Shown: one piece after another, positions 11,745 through 22,873 of the stretch
Position numbering within the stretch: the first letter of the stretch is position 1
How the letters are laid out: every line of letters starts with the position of its first letter
DNA from: Venturia oleaginea
Lineage: Eukaryota > Ascomycota > Dothideomycetes > Venturiales > Venturiaceae
Reading direction: 5' to 3'
Length of the DNA: 64,000 bases
Assembly (NCBI GenBank): GCA_013176395.1
Contig: JABMLP010000005.1
Location: forward strand, 1,116,001 to 1,180,000
Notes under the pieces: model-generated
The model's input: only the letters and a program-made list of their open reading frames with translations
Database searches by the model: none
Told to the model about the DNA's origin: nothing
Made by a program: the position numbers and the translations under genes

Positions 11745-13594
11745 TCTGAAGAAAATGGTTGGAGAACAGTAATGTGAGTTATCCGGTGGTTGATGTGAAT
11801 GGAATGGGAATATTCTTGGTGTTCTTGGAAGAAAGGTGTATAGGTTTATATACCCTCCAGATGGGCCACCCTCCACGCAAGTCTTTTCCTACTTGGATTA
11901 GGGTATTGATTGCAGCTCGGCGTCTTCGATGGCCGTTGATTTCCCAATCTTTCTGTTGAGCACACACCAGGCTGATCTCGGGAAGACACCATGGTCAAGA
12001 ATGTGCTCATCCTCATATCGGATGAGAGACGAAGTGAGGTATACTGGGAGGTACCTTGCCACAAGCTGTCGTTAATCCCAACTGGTAGGTCGTTTGCGGT
12101 GTCTCTTTTGCTGGAGGGTCGTCAATTCGTGCCATGAGACGCATGATCTCCCTCTAGGTCAGAATTACCCGCGGAACCATGGCTATCGTGGGTAGTCTTA
12201 AGCTAATAGTATACGAGATGCTTGTTCGTCAAAGGGTCCAAAGTTTGCCACAGCCTGTCCGCCTGAGAGGGCTCAGTGAGGTAAATTTCGGCATGTTACG
12301 GTGGGGAACCTTGTTGTGACCCGCCATGTGGTCGGTGTTTAGTTCTCAGAGTGGTCATGTAAAGATCGGCAGGGACGAATCTCTGGTCAGGAAGTGTATC
12401 CAAATAGGGAGTTCTTAGCCAACAGTCCCAGAATGCTTCTAGAAACAGTTCCGTTTGATTACCTGGGACTACCTCCTATAGATTGAATAGATACCAACTA
12501 CCTTGTGCGCAGAAAAGCAGGTTCTCCCATTCAAAGCTTGTCTTAGGTAGACGCGGACGAGGCCACCAGCCAACGAAAGTCGATGCATGTGATGGCGAAG
12601 ATGTGCTGTATTGAGCGGCGGATATGAGTATATTCGAGGTCGTTATGTCGCTTGCCATTGTGGAGTCAGTGAGACGAAAATAGACGGCGGTCTCGACTCG
12701 TGGATGTAATGAGACACCGTGGCATTGCTTTGGTGAATTTTTCTTTGAAAACCGAATTCTTTGCTGGCGGCTGGCTACTATCGCCGGATGCGCGCATGGA
12801 TTATGCGTACCATAGTAACAGCTTGAAGACGGTACTGCCAAGTGTATCCGGACACGTACCGTAGAACTCCATCTCTCATCTAAGCGAAGCAATTGGGAAG
12901 GAGCAGACCTCCGCGTATCCCAAGGCAGATCTCTGTTTGGTTTTGGCGAGGATGGAAGCGGTATAATGGGCTCCAGTAGTGGTTTTCAGGTCAAGCTTGA
13001 AAGTGAAAAGGGACCTCAGGGTCCCTCTGCTCGAGCATGCCAAGAGCATGTTGAGCACAGGTAGATTCTAGCTCTATGATGTAAAGTTAGGTATTCAACA
13101 GGTGTCCTCATGTTAAAACGGTATATTCACCCCAAAAATCATGTTACCATTGCTACCAGATGCTGTTTCAGCGTCTGTACGGGCAGTGGGTACCCTCTTC
13201 TATCTTTACTTCCGAGTCTCATCTGTGGCTTTCGACCTGGAAAACTATCTTACAATAAATGAAGGAGCTGTCGCGAGATTGGACGATGCGTTGGTGACTG
13301 TCTGATACCTACTCGTTTGTGCGAAACCTCGACGCGTTGACGGCTGGGATCAGAAGTGTGACAGCTGAGGCTTTTTTTTTGGCTCCTCCTCAACCAGGCT
13401 GATTTGTCGCAGAGTTATGAAGAATGTCAGAGAGTAATAGTAGGGCATATAATGCTCTCAAGTTTTATCATTTCGCTGTTGAGCACATTTCACTGACTAC
13501 AATCTCAAAATACATAGTAACACCGCAGACACAAGGGGTTTGTTTTCCAAAGTTATCGTCAATTGTTTCCGGATGAATTTGCCGTGAAACTTTG
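11745..13594. other. Intergenic stretch, no gene seen
   Basis: About 1.8 kb. The longest frame is a 138-codon minus-strand frame at 12,476-12,892 without recognisable domain. A poly-T run lies at about 13,370-13,380. Nothing else is supported. Confidence 0.4.
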
Positions 13595-13860
13595 CCGTAG
13601 TTACTTGTGGCATTCGCTAGTGCCTAGTACTCATACGAGCCTCGTAGCACTCGTATTCAGCTTCGTAATCGCATATTTAGTCCTTAAATCACGTTACCTA
13701 AATTCTGACGCACGATTCTTAGGAAAATTTTATGCAGGAAGAAAGCTTAGGAAAGCAGGATTATTATTCTCAAAGGGTATCTTATAAATCGAAGAATTGA
13801 GATACGATTACAAGGCTCGTAGACGTACGAGGCACTAGCGAATGCCACAAGTAACTACGG
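13595..13860. mobile_element. MITE-like element with perfect 30-bp terminal inverted repeats
   Basis: Bases 13595-13624 (CCGTAGTTACTTGTGGCATT... to GCCTAG side) and 13831-13860 are perfect reverse complements over 30 bp. Inside them the arms continue as an imperfect match containing ACGAGCCTCGTA-like sequence. The element is 266 bp and has no meaningful coding capacity. I do not see an unambiguous target duplication, so the exact ends may lie a few bases away and the transposon superfamily is unknown. Confidence 0.7.
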
Positions 13861-14241
13861 TACGTTACTTGAAGATGACAGAGCATCGATAGCCGCGACC
13901 TAATCTTAGATAAGCATGGAAAAGGTAGATCACCTTCAGCTACGGAAAGGTCTTAACAAAGCTTTCTATACTATGGTTTCCGGCCTATCAGTTGTTAGCG
14001 CTGGCGGTGAAAAGCCCTGTGTAGATCGGAGGTCTGGTAAGTACGCGTGTTGGAACAAGCATTGCACGCAAACAGCGGCGAGTAGACTCGAGTACAGATA
14101 TATTGAGGATGGAAGCATTGGCCAGAGACTAACAACTAATAGTCAAGTAACCATAGTATTTCGACTACTTGACCCGACAAAAAGAAAACGCCAATGCATT
14201 CACCGCGAAAAATCCTTGACTCCTAGCCCAACGTCTGCTAC
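13861..14241. other. Intergenic, 3' of the Hsp20 gene
   Basis: About 380 bases between the inverted-repeat element and the stop of the Hsp20 gene, with a 109-codon plus-strand frame that shows no motif. Presumably contains the Hsp20 terminator. Confidence 0.4.
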
Positions 14242-15222
14242 CTAGTGAATGTCGACCATTTTGACTTCGACATAGTCCTTGTCAAGTTTTGGCACCTCGA
14301 CTCTCAAAATTCCATCCTCAAGCTTGGCCGAGATCTCATCAACCACCACGTTGGCTGGGTTTGCCAGGCTACCTAGTCTGATCTTTCGCTCGAAAGCACC
14401 AACTTTCCGCTCATCCATGGCCAAGGTCTGGAGGAAATCCTCATTACCTGGTCGGTGAACAACACCGGCAACGGTCAGCTCGCTCTTCTCCGAATCCCAG
14501 GAGACGCCAACATCCTCCTTCTTGGCTCCTGGAAGAGAGAGGTGTATGACATATGATGACTCAGTATCAAAGACGTCGGCCTCAGGCTTGAAATTCTCCT
14601 CTCCATTCTCGCGAGATCCACTGTTGAAGAAGTCACCAAAGCCTCCAAGTCCACCAAATCTACGTCCGCCGAAGGGGAACCCACCGCGAGCCCATGGTGG
14701 GCCACGATGTCCATCAGCGCCTCCACAGTGGCCTCTAGGTCCCCCGCGGCCTCCGAATCCATGAACTCCTCGCTTTCCTCCGCAAGGTCCATGTCCGTGT
14801 CCGTGTCCGTGTCCATGGCCATGGTTTCCCTTAGGCCCGCTTCTGCCGCGGCGTCCTTCAGGTGAGGCCTCACGAGGTGCTCCAGATGATGGTTCGCCTT
14901 TCTCGGTGGCTGGAGAGCCATCCTTCTCGTCGTATGGAGGAGCGGCAGTCTCGTCGTCAGAGGGACCTTCTGGTAGCGGTGGTGGACCATCTCGTCCGTG
15001 GCGACCGCCATGTCTTCCATGGTGGGGAGGACCCCCATGACTGTGAGGAGGGGGACGGAAGGGGAACCCACGACCCCATGGACCCCATCCGTAGTCTTGT
15101 TCTTCGGTGTCTTCGCCGGTGGTGAAAGTGTTGTCCGCTGGGTTTGGCACGCCTTGTTGCTCAAGGCTGGCGATAAAGTCCCAGAAGGGAGCTGATTGAT
15201 TGATGTAGCGTATGGAAGGCAT
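14242..15222 (-). CDS. Small heat-shock protein, Hsp20/alpha-crystallin family
   Basis: A single 326-codon exon. Residues 1-30 (IRYINQSAPFWDFIASLEQQ) resemble the N-terminus of fungal Hsp20 proteins. Residues ~45-200 are a long low-complexity insert rich in Gly, His, Pro and Asp, with a run of alternating His-Gly (14,790-14,825) and several RGG-like stretches. Residues ~205-326 form the alpha-crystallin domain: EADVFDTESSYVIHLSLPG, then the diagnostic DGILRVEVPK near the end. Family members are ATP-independent holdases that bind unfolding proteins under heat or oxidative stress. The insert makes this protein larger than the usual 180-230 residues and could bind metal through its histidines, which is inference. 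The gene is divergent from the GH1 gene. Confidence 0.93.
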   Translation of the reverse strand: MPSIRYINQSAPFWDFIASLEQQGVPNPADNTFTTGEDTEEQDYGWGPWGRGFPFRPPPHSHGGPPHHGRHGGRHGRDGPPPLPEGPSDDETAAPPYDEKDGSPATEKGEPSSGAPREASPEGRRGRSGPKGNHGHGHGHGHGHGPCGGKRGVHGFGGRGGPRGHCGGADGHRGPPWARGGFPFGGRRFGGLGGFGDFFNSGSRENGEENFKPEADVFDTESSYVIHLSLPGAKKEDVGVSWDSEKSELTVAGVVHRPGNEDFLQTLAMDERKVGAFERKIRLGSLANPANVVVDEISAKLEDGILRVEVPKLDKDYVEVKMVDIH

Positions 15223-16263
15223 GATTGATGGTTTGAAGATGGAAAGATGTGATGAACAAATAAAAATGGTATTGAGCAGAGAAATACTACAATATATATC
15301 TTGCTACAAAACAGGCAGGTTTGCGTGCGCGGTATCGCCCCTTGACGCACAATAACACACTGACTTACCAATCCATGCTAGACGAATCAATCTGATAGGA
15401 CTTTACAATTCGAGAAACAACAAGAACATAGTAGAAGGTGGGCAGTAGGCAGACTTGCCACGCGTTTTCAAACGAGGTCCAAGGCGACAGAATTGTCTGG
15501 GCTGTGATTCGCCGCTGAGCAATCGACAAAGATGCACGTAATGAGTCCGAGGCCTTAGGGTCGTTGGTTGTGGCGAAAAGACGGCATTTCTCAGAGCCCG
15601 AGACAGCGAAGCGAGGGGCGACATTGTTTTGGGCGAGAAGTGAAATCGGCGACAAGTTCTCAAAGGGAAGGACTAGGGCGACTCTAAGAGTTAGTCACGA
15701 GCACGGCATCTCTGCCCGGAAGATCGATGTAAAAAAAGAAAAAAGAATCAAAAGCCAAAGAAGAAAAGAAAAAGATGTGTCGCATGATTCTTAACTAAAC
15801 TTGAAAGAAAAAACTGCTTCAAATTTCCCCCGGATCACGAGACCCTGACTAATGCAAACTACTAGGCCAACCTTGGACTCGAATATCCCTTCAACCCAAC
15901 ACTTTCTTTTACTTCGCAACCATCTTCACCGAACTTCTGCGGCAATATCCGCCTTTGCATAATTCCTGGTGTCTGACCATGAATTTTCCTGGGAAGAAAA
16001 ATCAAGAGCAAATTCGAACGAACTGCGCTGTTCCCGAAATGGCCAAAAATGACTAATATCGCCAGCTTCCCCGCGTTGCCAGCAAAACGTACGATGAAGC
16101 ATAGCGGAGCCAGCATGGATAAAGCGAGAAATCTCTATTCTAGCACCTGGGGAACGTCGTTCTTCTCCGCGTGATGCGTGTGACCGCCTAGGTGAGGAAT
16201 GGCTATAAGCATCTGTTCTTCCCCTATCATCCAATTATTACAAGCACACTCAGTATAACAATA
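15223..16263. promoter_or_regulatory. Shared ~1-kb intergenic region between Hsp20 (-) and GH1 (+)
   Basis: This is the only upstream region of both divergent genes. It contains a CCCCT stress-response-type pentamer near 15,336 on the Hsp20 side and another CCCCT near 16,221 on the GH1 side. I did not find a convincing three-unit heat-shock element. The regulatory role is assumed from position. Confidence 0.4.
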
Positions 16264-18194
16264 ATGATACAATCAATACTACTTCTTCACAGCCTTGCTG
16301 CTATTGCATATTGCCAGAATGGTACCTCAATCCAGGGTTCACCTACTTCTTTCCAAGCTCCCCCTGCACCCGCAGCACAATCCACACCACAGATTGTTCG
16401 TGTGCCTACAGCTACGGTGAACACTACGTCCTTCACGACGAGCGTCAATCAATCAGTGGATGGTAAGATCAATCGGCTCATTTCAATGCCCAAGTTCTTA
16501 CTCTTCCACCTGCAGATCTTTGGAACCTCTATGTTGGACCAGTACAGAGGATCCAATCCATGAACACAACCGTTGAAGCAACACCAGTCCCAACAGCCGA
16601 TCTGATACCACCGCCTCCTTTGTACTACCCACCATTTCCCCCCGGACAGCAAAATGTCGAGCCTGCAACTAACAAAAGTTTGAAGTTCCCCAAAGACTTC
16701 TGGTGGGGAGTTGCCAGTGCTGCTTACCAGGTTGAAGGCGCTGTTAAGGATGAAGGACGAGGTAAGTGGTTGCTCTTCCATTCGCAAAAGGGGAAACATG
16801 TTGACGGTTTCAAGGACCAAGTATCTGGGACGTCTTTCTTCACAGAGTAGTCGGTTACTCTGTCGCGAACCAAACGGGGGACATCGCCAACAACCAATAT
16901 TATCTGTACAAGCAAGGTATGTCGATCATCCAGTCTTCACTACGTCTCTCTAACATCAGATAGATATTGCTCGCATCGCAGCTCTTGGCGTCCCAGCTTA
17001 CTCTTTTTCAATCAGTTGGTCAAGAATCATGCCGTTTGGTCAAGGACCAATCAACGAACAGGCACTGGCTCATTATCAGGATGTCATTGATACTTGTATT
17101 GAATTTGGGATCGAGCCAATCGTTACTCTCTACCACTGGGATTTACCTCTTCACCTTCAGAACCTCTATGGCGGCTGGCTCAGCGAGGACATTGTTCCCG
17201 ATTTCGCTGAATATGCACGGGTTGTGTTCACTCGTTTTGGAAACCAGGTGAACAAATGGGTCACAATGAACGAGCCAATCGTCTTTTGCACCGCTTATCC
17301 GCAGCCGGATGGCTATTTCAAGCAAACTACGATTCCAAAATACCAACAGCCATTTTATTGCGGCCAAAACGTCCTACTCGCGCACGCCAAAGCATATCAC
17401 ATTGGAAAATCTATCCTGCCCTCCAATGTTTCCATCAGCTTCAAGACCAACGGAGGTTACAAAATCCCTCTGACCAACTCCTCGGCAGATGCTGCTGCTG
17501 TTCAGCGAGCCTGGGACTTTAACGAAGGCTGGTTGCAAACCCCACTTTCTTGACGGGAGACTATCCGGCTTCCCTGAAAGAGTTTACCTCCACTTTCCTG
17601 CGACCTTTCACAACAGAAGAGAAGACTGCCTTGAACGGGTCCTGCGACATCTTCATGCACGATGCATACACCTCGTCCGTTTACGCAGCTCCTACGGGCG
17701 GCATCGAAGCCTGTACCAAGAACTCCAGTAATCTGCTGTTCCCTTCCTGCGTCAATTCCACTCATGCTTACGCCGATGCCTCCGGAGGTTGGGGCATTGG
17801 CTATGCCGTAGATCCGGGGGCTCCATGGCTCCACAAAGCTACAGATTGGGTCCCTGCATTCCTCCACTACATGCAAGATACATGGAAGCCTGCCGGAGGC
17901 ATCGCAATTACCGAATTTGGGTTTGCCGAACCATTTGAACAACTCAAGACGCTGCTTCCAGACATCAGGACGGACCTGGCTCGGACTGCTTACTATCGGG
18001 ACTACATGCAAGCTATCCTGCTCGCGATGGATCAAGGCGTTAAGGTCGTGGGCACTCTGGCTTGGAGTATCATCGATAATCTGGAGTGGGCTCAAGGGTA
18101 TACCACGAAGTTTGGAATGCAGTATTGCAACTTTACGACGCAGGAGAGGCATTTCAAGGCCAGTTTCTTTGAATATGTTGCTGCTTTCAAGTAG
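16264..18194 (+). pseudogene. GH1 beta-glucosidase, secreted, with a 1-nt frameshift
   Basis: Exons 16264-16462, 16516-16761, 16815-16916 and 16964-18194 join in phase. A signal peptide (MIQSILLLHSLAAIAYCQNG) and a Thr/Pro-rich linker precede the GH1 domain, which opens with FPKDFWWGVASAAYQVEGA. The acid/base motif TMNEP is at about 17,262. The nucleophile region reads ITEFGF (about 17,906), where the family consensus is ITENG. It ends with GTLAWSIIDNLEW and a terminal FEYVAAFK. The family hydrolyses beta-glucosides and cello-oligosaccharides outside the cell. At 17534/17535 one base is missing: the frame reads EGWLQTPLS-stop, whereas one added base restores the conserved EGWFANPTFLTGDYP. Exon lengths sum to one less than a multiple of three. 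So it is either a recent pseudogene or an assembly error; the rest of the 592-residue frame is intact, which favours a very recent or artefactual break. Confidence 0.9.
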
Positions 18195-18684
18195 TGAGGG
18201 ACAAGAGTCCCGGCTAAATAGAAATGGCTTTTCATGAATGGAATGCAATTTTAATGATCATTGAGCTTTGAACTTGCCTTACTTTCTTACATTGTTGGTC
18301 ATCAGCACTAGTTACCTCCCGAGCCTCCGTACTCCGTACCTAGCGGTTATACCCTGCTTTACTCCGGATCCACCCATCGCGTCACCCTGTACTCCATGTG
18401 CAAACCCTCCCAACCAAGAAGCAACACCGTGACCCGAGCGAGCCATCTCCGTGCAGTATGCCGGTGTACCAGCCGAGAAAGTCCGAGACCAATACGACGC
18501 GGTAGATCCGGGGTAAATCATGCCGAAGGTCTGGTTTGTGGGGAAGTTCCATATGCCCAACTGAGGAGGATGCGTGATGAACGGACATCACTCCAAGGAG
18601 TCGCAAATTGAAGCAGTGATAGCCTCTTCATCTCTTCACACGAGGCATGCGCCTGGCTATTGAGGAGGAGGAGGAATCGACACA
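18195..18684. other. Intergenic between GH1 and transporter remnant
   Basis: About 490 bases. A minus-strand open frame at 18,312-18,560 has no recognised family. It could be a fragment of a decayed gene. Nothing else is supported. Confidence 0.35.
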
Positions 18685-19868
18685 ATGGACGATGGACATC
18701 TGGAACATGCGCCTGTTGCCAAAGCCAAGATCGAGCCGCCTGAATTGGTCAAGGAAAGGACATGTCTCACGTGGAACGAGTACATGCTGAGAAACTACTC
18801 GTTCGAAAATTCGATTCAAGATTGCTCACTGTGGCGATGATTATGTATATCATGAGTTATTTGGATCGGAACAATATTGCTGCGGCGCAGATTGCTGGGG
18901 CCGAATGGGAAGAGGTTGCAGGATGAGTTGGAGTTGACTAGCATACAATATCAGGTAAGTGAGAATAGCGACAGAGTGTGGCCGCTGTTTCATGTACCTT
19001 TCTACCCTACTAAGTATCGAGGCTACATTTTGAAAAGGATTCCCCTAAATCGAGATCGGTGTTGATAACATTCTGGTAAGCAGCTAGAAATAAGTCGCCA
19101 GAAATTTATCGACATCAATCCCAAATTGTATGTGACAAACACTTTGCAGTCATTGGAAGGAAAGACAGCTTTGAAAGACTCGCGTGGCGGCCTCATATTA
19201 GCATCTAGATGATTTGGTAAGACTGCAACTAGTATTCTGTTCGTCGGATACTTGTTGATCATGCAAGGTAGGAAACAATCAAGCACTGGAAGCAGTTCTC
19301 ATTGACGAACCGAGAGTCCCCTCAAATATAATCCTGAATAAACTGGGCAAGCCTGCCATTTATCTTCCCACTGTTATGATCAATTGGTAAGTTCCTCCAT
19401 CAGATCGCTTTTGGTTGCTCGTATTGACCTCTTCAGGGGAGTCATTTCTGGAGCAACAGAGGCTGTACAAATTTATGGCGGCCTCATCGCATGTTGTTTC
19501 TTCGTGGCCTCGTGGAAGACTCTTACTTTGTAAGTTTTCGAGTTGATAAAATGCCTGGTCTCAACTGACAGATCTTGGCGTAGTCTTGTATTCTTTCTTT
19601 CATCATGGTAAATCCGCAGGGAAATTGGATTGCGTACCGCATTGTTGTCTTCTGGACCTCTGATCTCTGGAGCCTTTTCGGATCTCATCACAGCGGTAAT
19701 CACGAGCGGCTTTACGGAGGCGCGTGGATTACACGCCTGGTGAAAATAATCGATTTTGTTCTCCCGAACTTTCCTTGCACGACTAGCTGGGTCACAGATG
19801 AAGAGCGCGTCAACTCGCCGTCTGGCGCTTGGAAGAGGATATTGGCCAGGACGATTGGGGTATGTCAA
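18685..19868 (+). pseudogene. MFS transporter pseudogene, N-terminal half (Dal5/allantoate permease-like)
   Basis: Pieces of the family appear in order on the plus strand but in shifting frames. They are a start with LVKERTCLTWNEY, then RLLTVAMIMYIMSYLDRNN (first membrane span plus the DRNN signature), LQDELELTSIQYQ, SILFVGYLLIMQ, VPSNIILNKLGKPAIYLPT, GVISGATEAVQIYGGL, FFLSSW, GLRTALLSSGPLISGAF and finally FVLPNFPCTTSWVTDEER. These correspond to spans 1-6 and the start of the central loop of the anion:cation symporter family that includes allantoate, nicotinate and vitamin permeases. Frameshifts, stops and a foldback MITE at 19,051-19,128 show it is dead. The remaining half is found at 24.6-25.4 kb. 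Confidence 0.8.
19051..19128. mobile_element. Foldback MITE, copy 1
   Basis: Left arm GAGATCGGTGTTGATAACAT then TCTGG, and right arm CCAGAAATTTATCGACATCA, form an imperfect hairpin of about 78 bases. It matches the consensus of similar elements at 29.4, 29.7 and 34.6 kb. It lies inside the transporter pseudogene. Confidence 0.6.
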
Positions 19869-20098
19869 TTCTTGTACGAGATGACTGTCAACAGATATTA
19901 TACCGGAGCCACATTTCACATGGAGCGCAAAATACGGATTTCAAATAACTAATGCGCTATTTGACTTGTCTAGATATCGGACTCGATCTATCTAATACAC
20001 TAGGTTGGAAAGCAGTCTTAGTGACTATAATCCATGACCAGTAAACAATCAAATAGAAGAGAAAACTTACACAGTCCCGGATCCTAGTGACATCAAAC
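19869..20098. other. Junction between transporter remnant and inserted block
   Basis: No coding match is seen after the central-loop motif of the transporter. The left boundary of the inserted block should be here but I could not identify it to the base. Confidence 0.3.
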
Positions 20099-20374
20099 TC
20101 AAAAGGTGGGAGAACCGTTCCCTCTCGGTGACAAGCGGTAGGTCTTTCTAATGACGTTAATCACTCGACGTGGTCGTTCATATCATGCTAACGTACCGAC
20201 ATATCTTGAATCTTCATTATCTCTAGTTATCTGCGCTCTACCGCATGGAGGAGGAGTAGGTGTTTTGCAATCTTTCTCACAACCAGTCCTGCATGTATAT
20301 GTAGCCACCCTTCTACATTTTTCTGCAGAAGCGACACTGATAAGGCTGAGGATGGTAAGGGTCGAGAACTTCAT
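20099..20374 (-). CDS. Small secreted cysteine-rich protein
   Basis: A 63-codon frame begins with a clear signal peptide (MKFSTLTILSLISVASA) followed by five closely spaced cysteines within 25 residues (EKC, YTC, TGC, KDC, PPC). A probable intron (20,148-20,192, GT...AG with a GATTAAC branch) extends it to about 76 residues ending SPRGNGSPTF; without splicing it stops at 20,183. Size, signal peptide and cysteine density are those of small secreted proteins that often act as effectors in plant-associated fungi, but there is no homologue I can name and no proof of host interaction. It sits in the middle of a split transporter pseudogene and next to retrotransposon sequence. Confidence 0.55.
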
Positions 20375-20997
20375 TGCGGCAGGAGGGGGAGTAGAAGATG
20401 TTTTTATTTGGGTTGTTGGTAGATCCGGGAAAGTCTGTTTGCTGTGAAAGTGCCAATTGTATGTTAGAATCTGAAGCTATATATACAAACTACAGCTACC
20501 AAATGTCACTGGAGGGCACGGTCTTCCCTTCCATGTCAGGTGCTATACTGTGGTATCCGGCCAAAAGAGCGAGCGTAAAATTCGATCCCTGTACTGGTCC
20601 ATGCCTAAGGTGTTCTTTTAGAGATACCTTAACGAAACCTTGGTTTTTTCGTATCGGATAAAGGGAAGTAATTTGTTCTCGCAATTCTCTTTCTATAGGG
20701 GTTAATATCTTACTTATTTTCCTATATTGTGTGGGAGAGTGATAAGACCCGCCAAATAACCTTCGTTTGGAGGGATGCCACAGTACTATGTATTCGAGAT
20801 ATGGCTACCATTATAAGCAGCGTAAATGTCCATCCGCGGAGAGATCCCCGACACGCGCAATCTTTCATAGTATCTTACGAAAATCAATTTAAGTCTTCAG
20901 ATCAAAGCTTCCGGCAAGGCTTCAAACTAGCGGTTCAACACATCAAGATTCAGGGCGAGAAAGACGTTAACATATTTCAAGAATACTAGGGTGGTAT
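20375..20997. other. Upstream of the small secreted protein; no gene
   Basis: About 620 bases with short frames only. It should contain the promoter of the minus-strand secreted protein. It ends at the 5' LTR. Confidence 0.35.
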
Positions 20998-21221
20998 TGT
21001 CACGGTACGACCGCGAACAAGTCTTTCCCACCGTTGGGGTGGCCCAACGACACGTGATCAAGGCAGAACCGTAGTTCTGCCGAGGAAAGGTTTTAAAGCC
21101 TGCGTGGCTTCAACCAATTCGTATTTCGTTGAGCTACGTCCTGTCGTTAAACCTGCCTGTTGAATGATACCTGTTCCTGCTGCTGCTCCTTCCTCCTAAC
21201 ACCCGAACCCGCCCCGTGACA
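20998..21221 (+). repeat. 5' LTR of a Ty3/gypsy-type element
   Basis: A 224-bp segment opens with TGTCACGG and closes with CCGTGACA, the terminal TG...CA inverted repeat expected of an LTR. It lies directly before a gag-like coding region on the same strand. No second LTR is seen in the window, so the element is truncated. Confidence 0.7.
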
Positions 21222-21229
21222 TCAGCTAC

Positions 21230-22873
21230 ATGAGAGGAACAGCTGCCTGTCCGCCCGCCGACCACATGTCCGCTCCCCCGCCCGTCCCTGCTGAGGTCAC
21301 CTCTGCACCCGACTTCGCTAAGGCTGTCGCTACAGCCCCGGACGCCTGGTCCGAATACGTCCATCGGCTTTTCCGCCATACTGATGGCCTGAACAACGAG
21401 ATCTCCCGTCTGGGAGAGGAGAACGCCCTCCTACGCGTACGCGCTGGAGCTGCCGAGAAAGAAAACAAGGAACTTAGAGCCCAGAAAGATAACCAAATTG
21501 GTGTGATCGCATACCAGAAGAACCAGCTCAACGAACAATTTGAAAGCATCCTCCAACTCCGTATTGAACCTAACCAAGCCATAAGTGCCGCTACACCTAT
21601 GGTGAAGACCCCTGTCTCTGTCTCCGTTCCTGCACTCCCTGCTGAAGCTGTCCCAGTTGATGCAACTGGAAAGGATACGGTTACTCCTCCCGAAGAGAAC
21701 TGCATACCAGCCGGGAGGCCGGTACGAGAGTGGTGCCTGTTTCGGCTACGGTTCTATGGAACACCGCCGCGCTCAATGTCCAAACCCCACCAAACCCTCA
21801 TACAGCCGTGTGGCCCAAGGCCAGCAACCTGCCCAGACCCGCGAAACTAGAGTTTATGAAACGTCAGGAGCTGACTCCCGAGCCTCGTCTCCGGCCTCCG
21901 CCAAAAGATCGGTAAAAGGCGAGCCTCGATCTAAGTCGTGGTCGAGAGCTTAACCCACGCACCTCTCGTGCTGATGCTGCCCTCCGCGTGTACACTGCTG
22001 TCCCGAACTACAATCCTGAGAAAAGAAAGAGAAACCGTGCAGACCTTATGGTCTGGCAGGTTACACTCGAACAAGGGACCCTCGCTGTACCTACCTATGC
22101 TATGACCGACTCTGGAGCCGAAGGAGTATGCTTTGTTGACAAAAACTGGGCTACGTCTAACGGACTCGAACTTGAACCGATGAAAACCCCAATGCCTCTG
22201 CTGAACTTGAACGGAGAAGAAGACGAAAGTGCAACTGTCACACACTTTATGATTGCATCACTGAGAATCAATGACCACCTAGAAAAGGAAGCTTTCCTGT
22301 TTGTTACCCGCCTGTCCCGATACCCGATTATACTTGGAATACCCTGGCTCAAGACCCACGACCCTAAACTGAAGTTTGGCAAAGGTACTATGTTGTTCAA
22401 TAGTGACTACTGCCGCCAGCACTGCAATGTACCCTGCCAGCCAACCCGAATCAATGCCGTACCAGATGTACCACCGAAAGATCGCCCTGAGAACGTTGTT
22501 CGCCCTGTCGCAACCCCTGAGCCTGTCCCTGAACCTGACAAAATGCAAATCTGCTCTGTCTCCCAGAGGGCCATGGGCGTTTACGCCCGCCGTGGCCTAA
22601 CTGTTTATCAAGTTACCCTGGAACAAGTTGAAGAAGCCCTGAATGATAAATCAAAAGACCCCGCTGTCGACCTCCCTGTCGAGCTGAAGGACTATTGCGA
22701 CGTATTCAGCCCGAAGGAAGCAGAGAAGCTACCGCCATACCGACCTTATGATCATGACATCAAGTTGAAAGATGGTCAAACACCGCCCTGGGGCCCGTTG
22801 TACCCCATGTCCCGAATTCAGCTCGCCACGCTGAAGGAATGGCTGGAAGAAAACCTGCGAAAAGGTTTCATTA
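21230..22873 (+). pseudogene. Truncated Ty3/gypsy gag-pol
   Basis: The first frame (21,230-21,850) encodes a gag-like segment with a coiled coil (LNNEISRLGEENALLRVRAG). A frame change near 21.7 kb leads to a damaged zinc knuckle (about 21,747-21,800) and then to a long frame (21,988 on). That frame has an aspartic protease motif TDSGAEG at about 22,108 and the connection to reverse transcriptase (DYCDVFSPKEAEKLPPYRPY, then LKEWLEENLRKGFI). Reverse transcriptase proper, RNase H, integrase and the 3' LTR are absent. The reading stops exactly at the 333-bp pogo-type MITE, and no retrotransposon sequence resumes on the far side. This is a non-functional 5' fragment. Confidence 0.85.

Noticed and set aside
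12476..12892. 138-codon minus-strand frame
   Set aside because: No domain, atypical composition, no plausible splice partners, and shadow frames of similar length exist nearby.
18312..18606. Minus-strand frames between GH1 and the transporter remnant
   Set aside because: Two overlapping frames with Gly/Trp-rich composition but no motif or splice structure that joins them.
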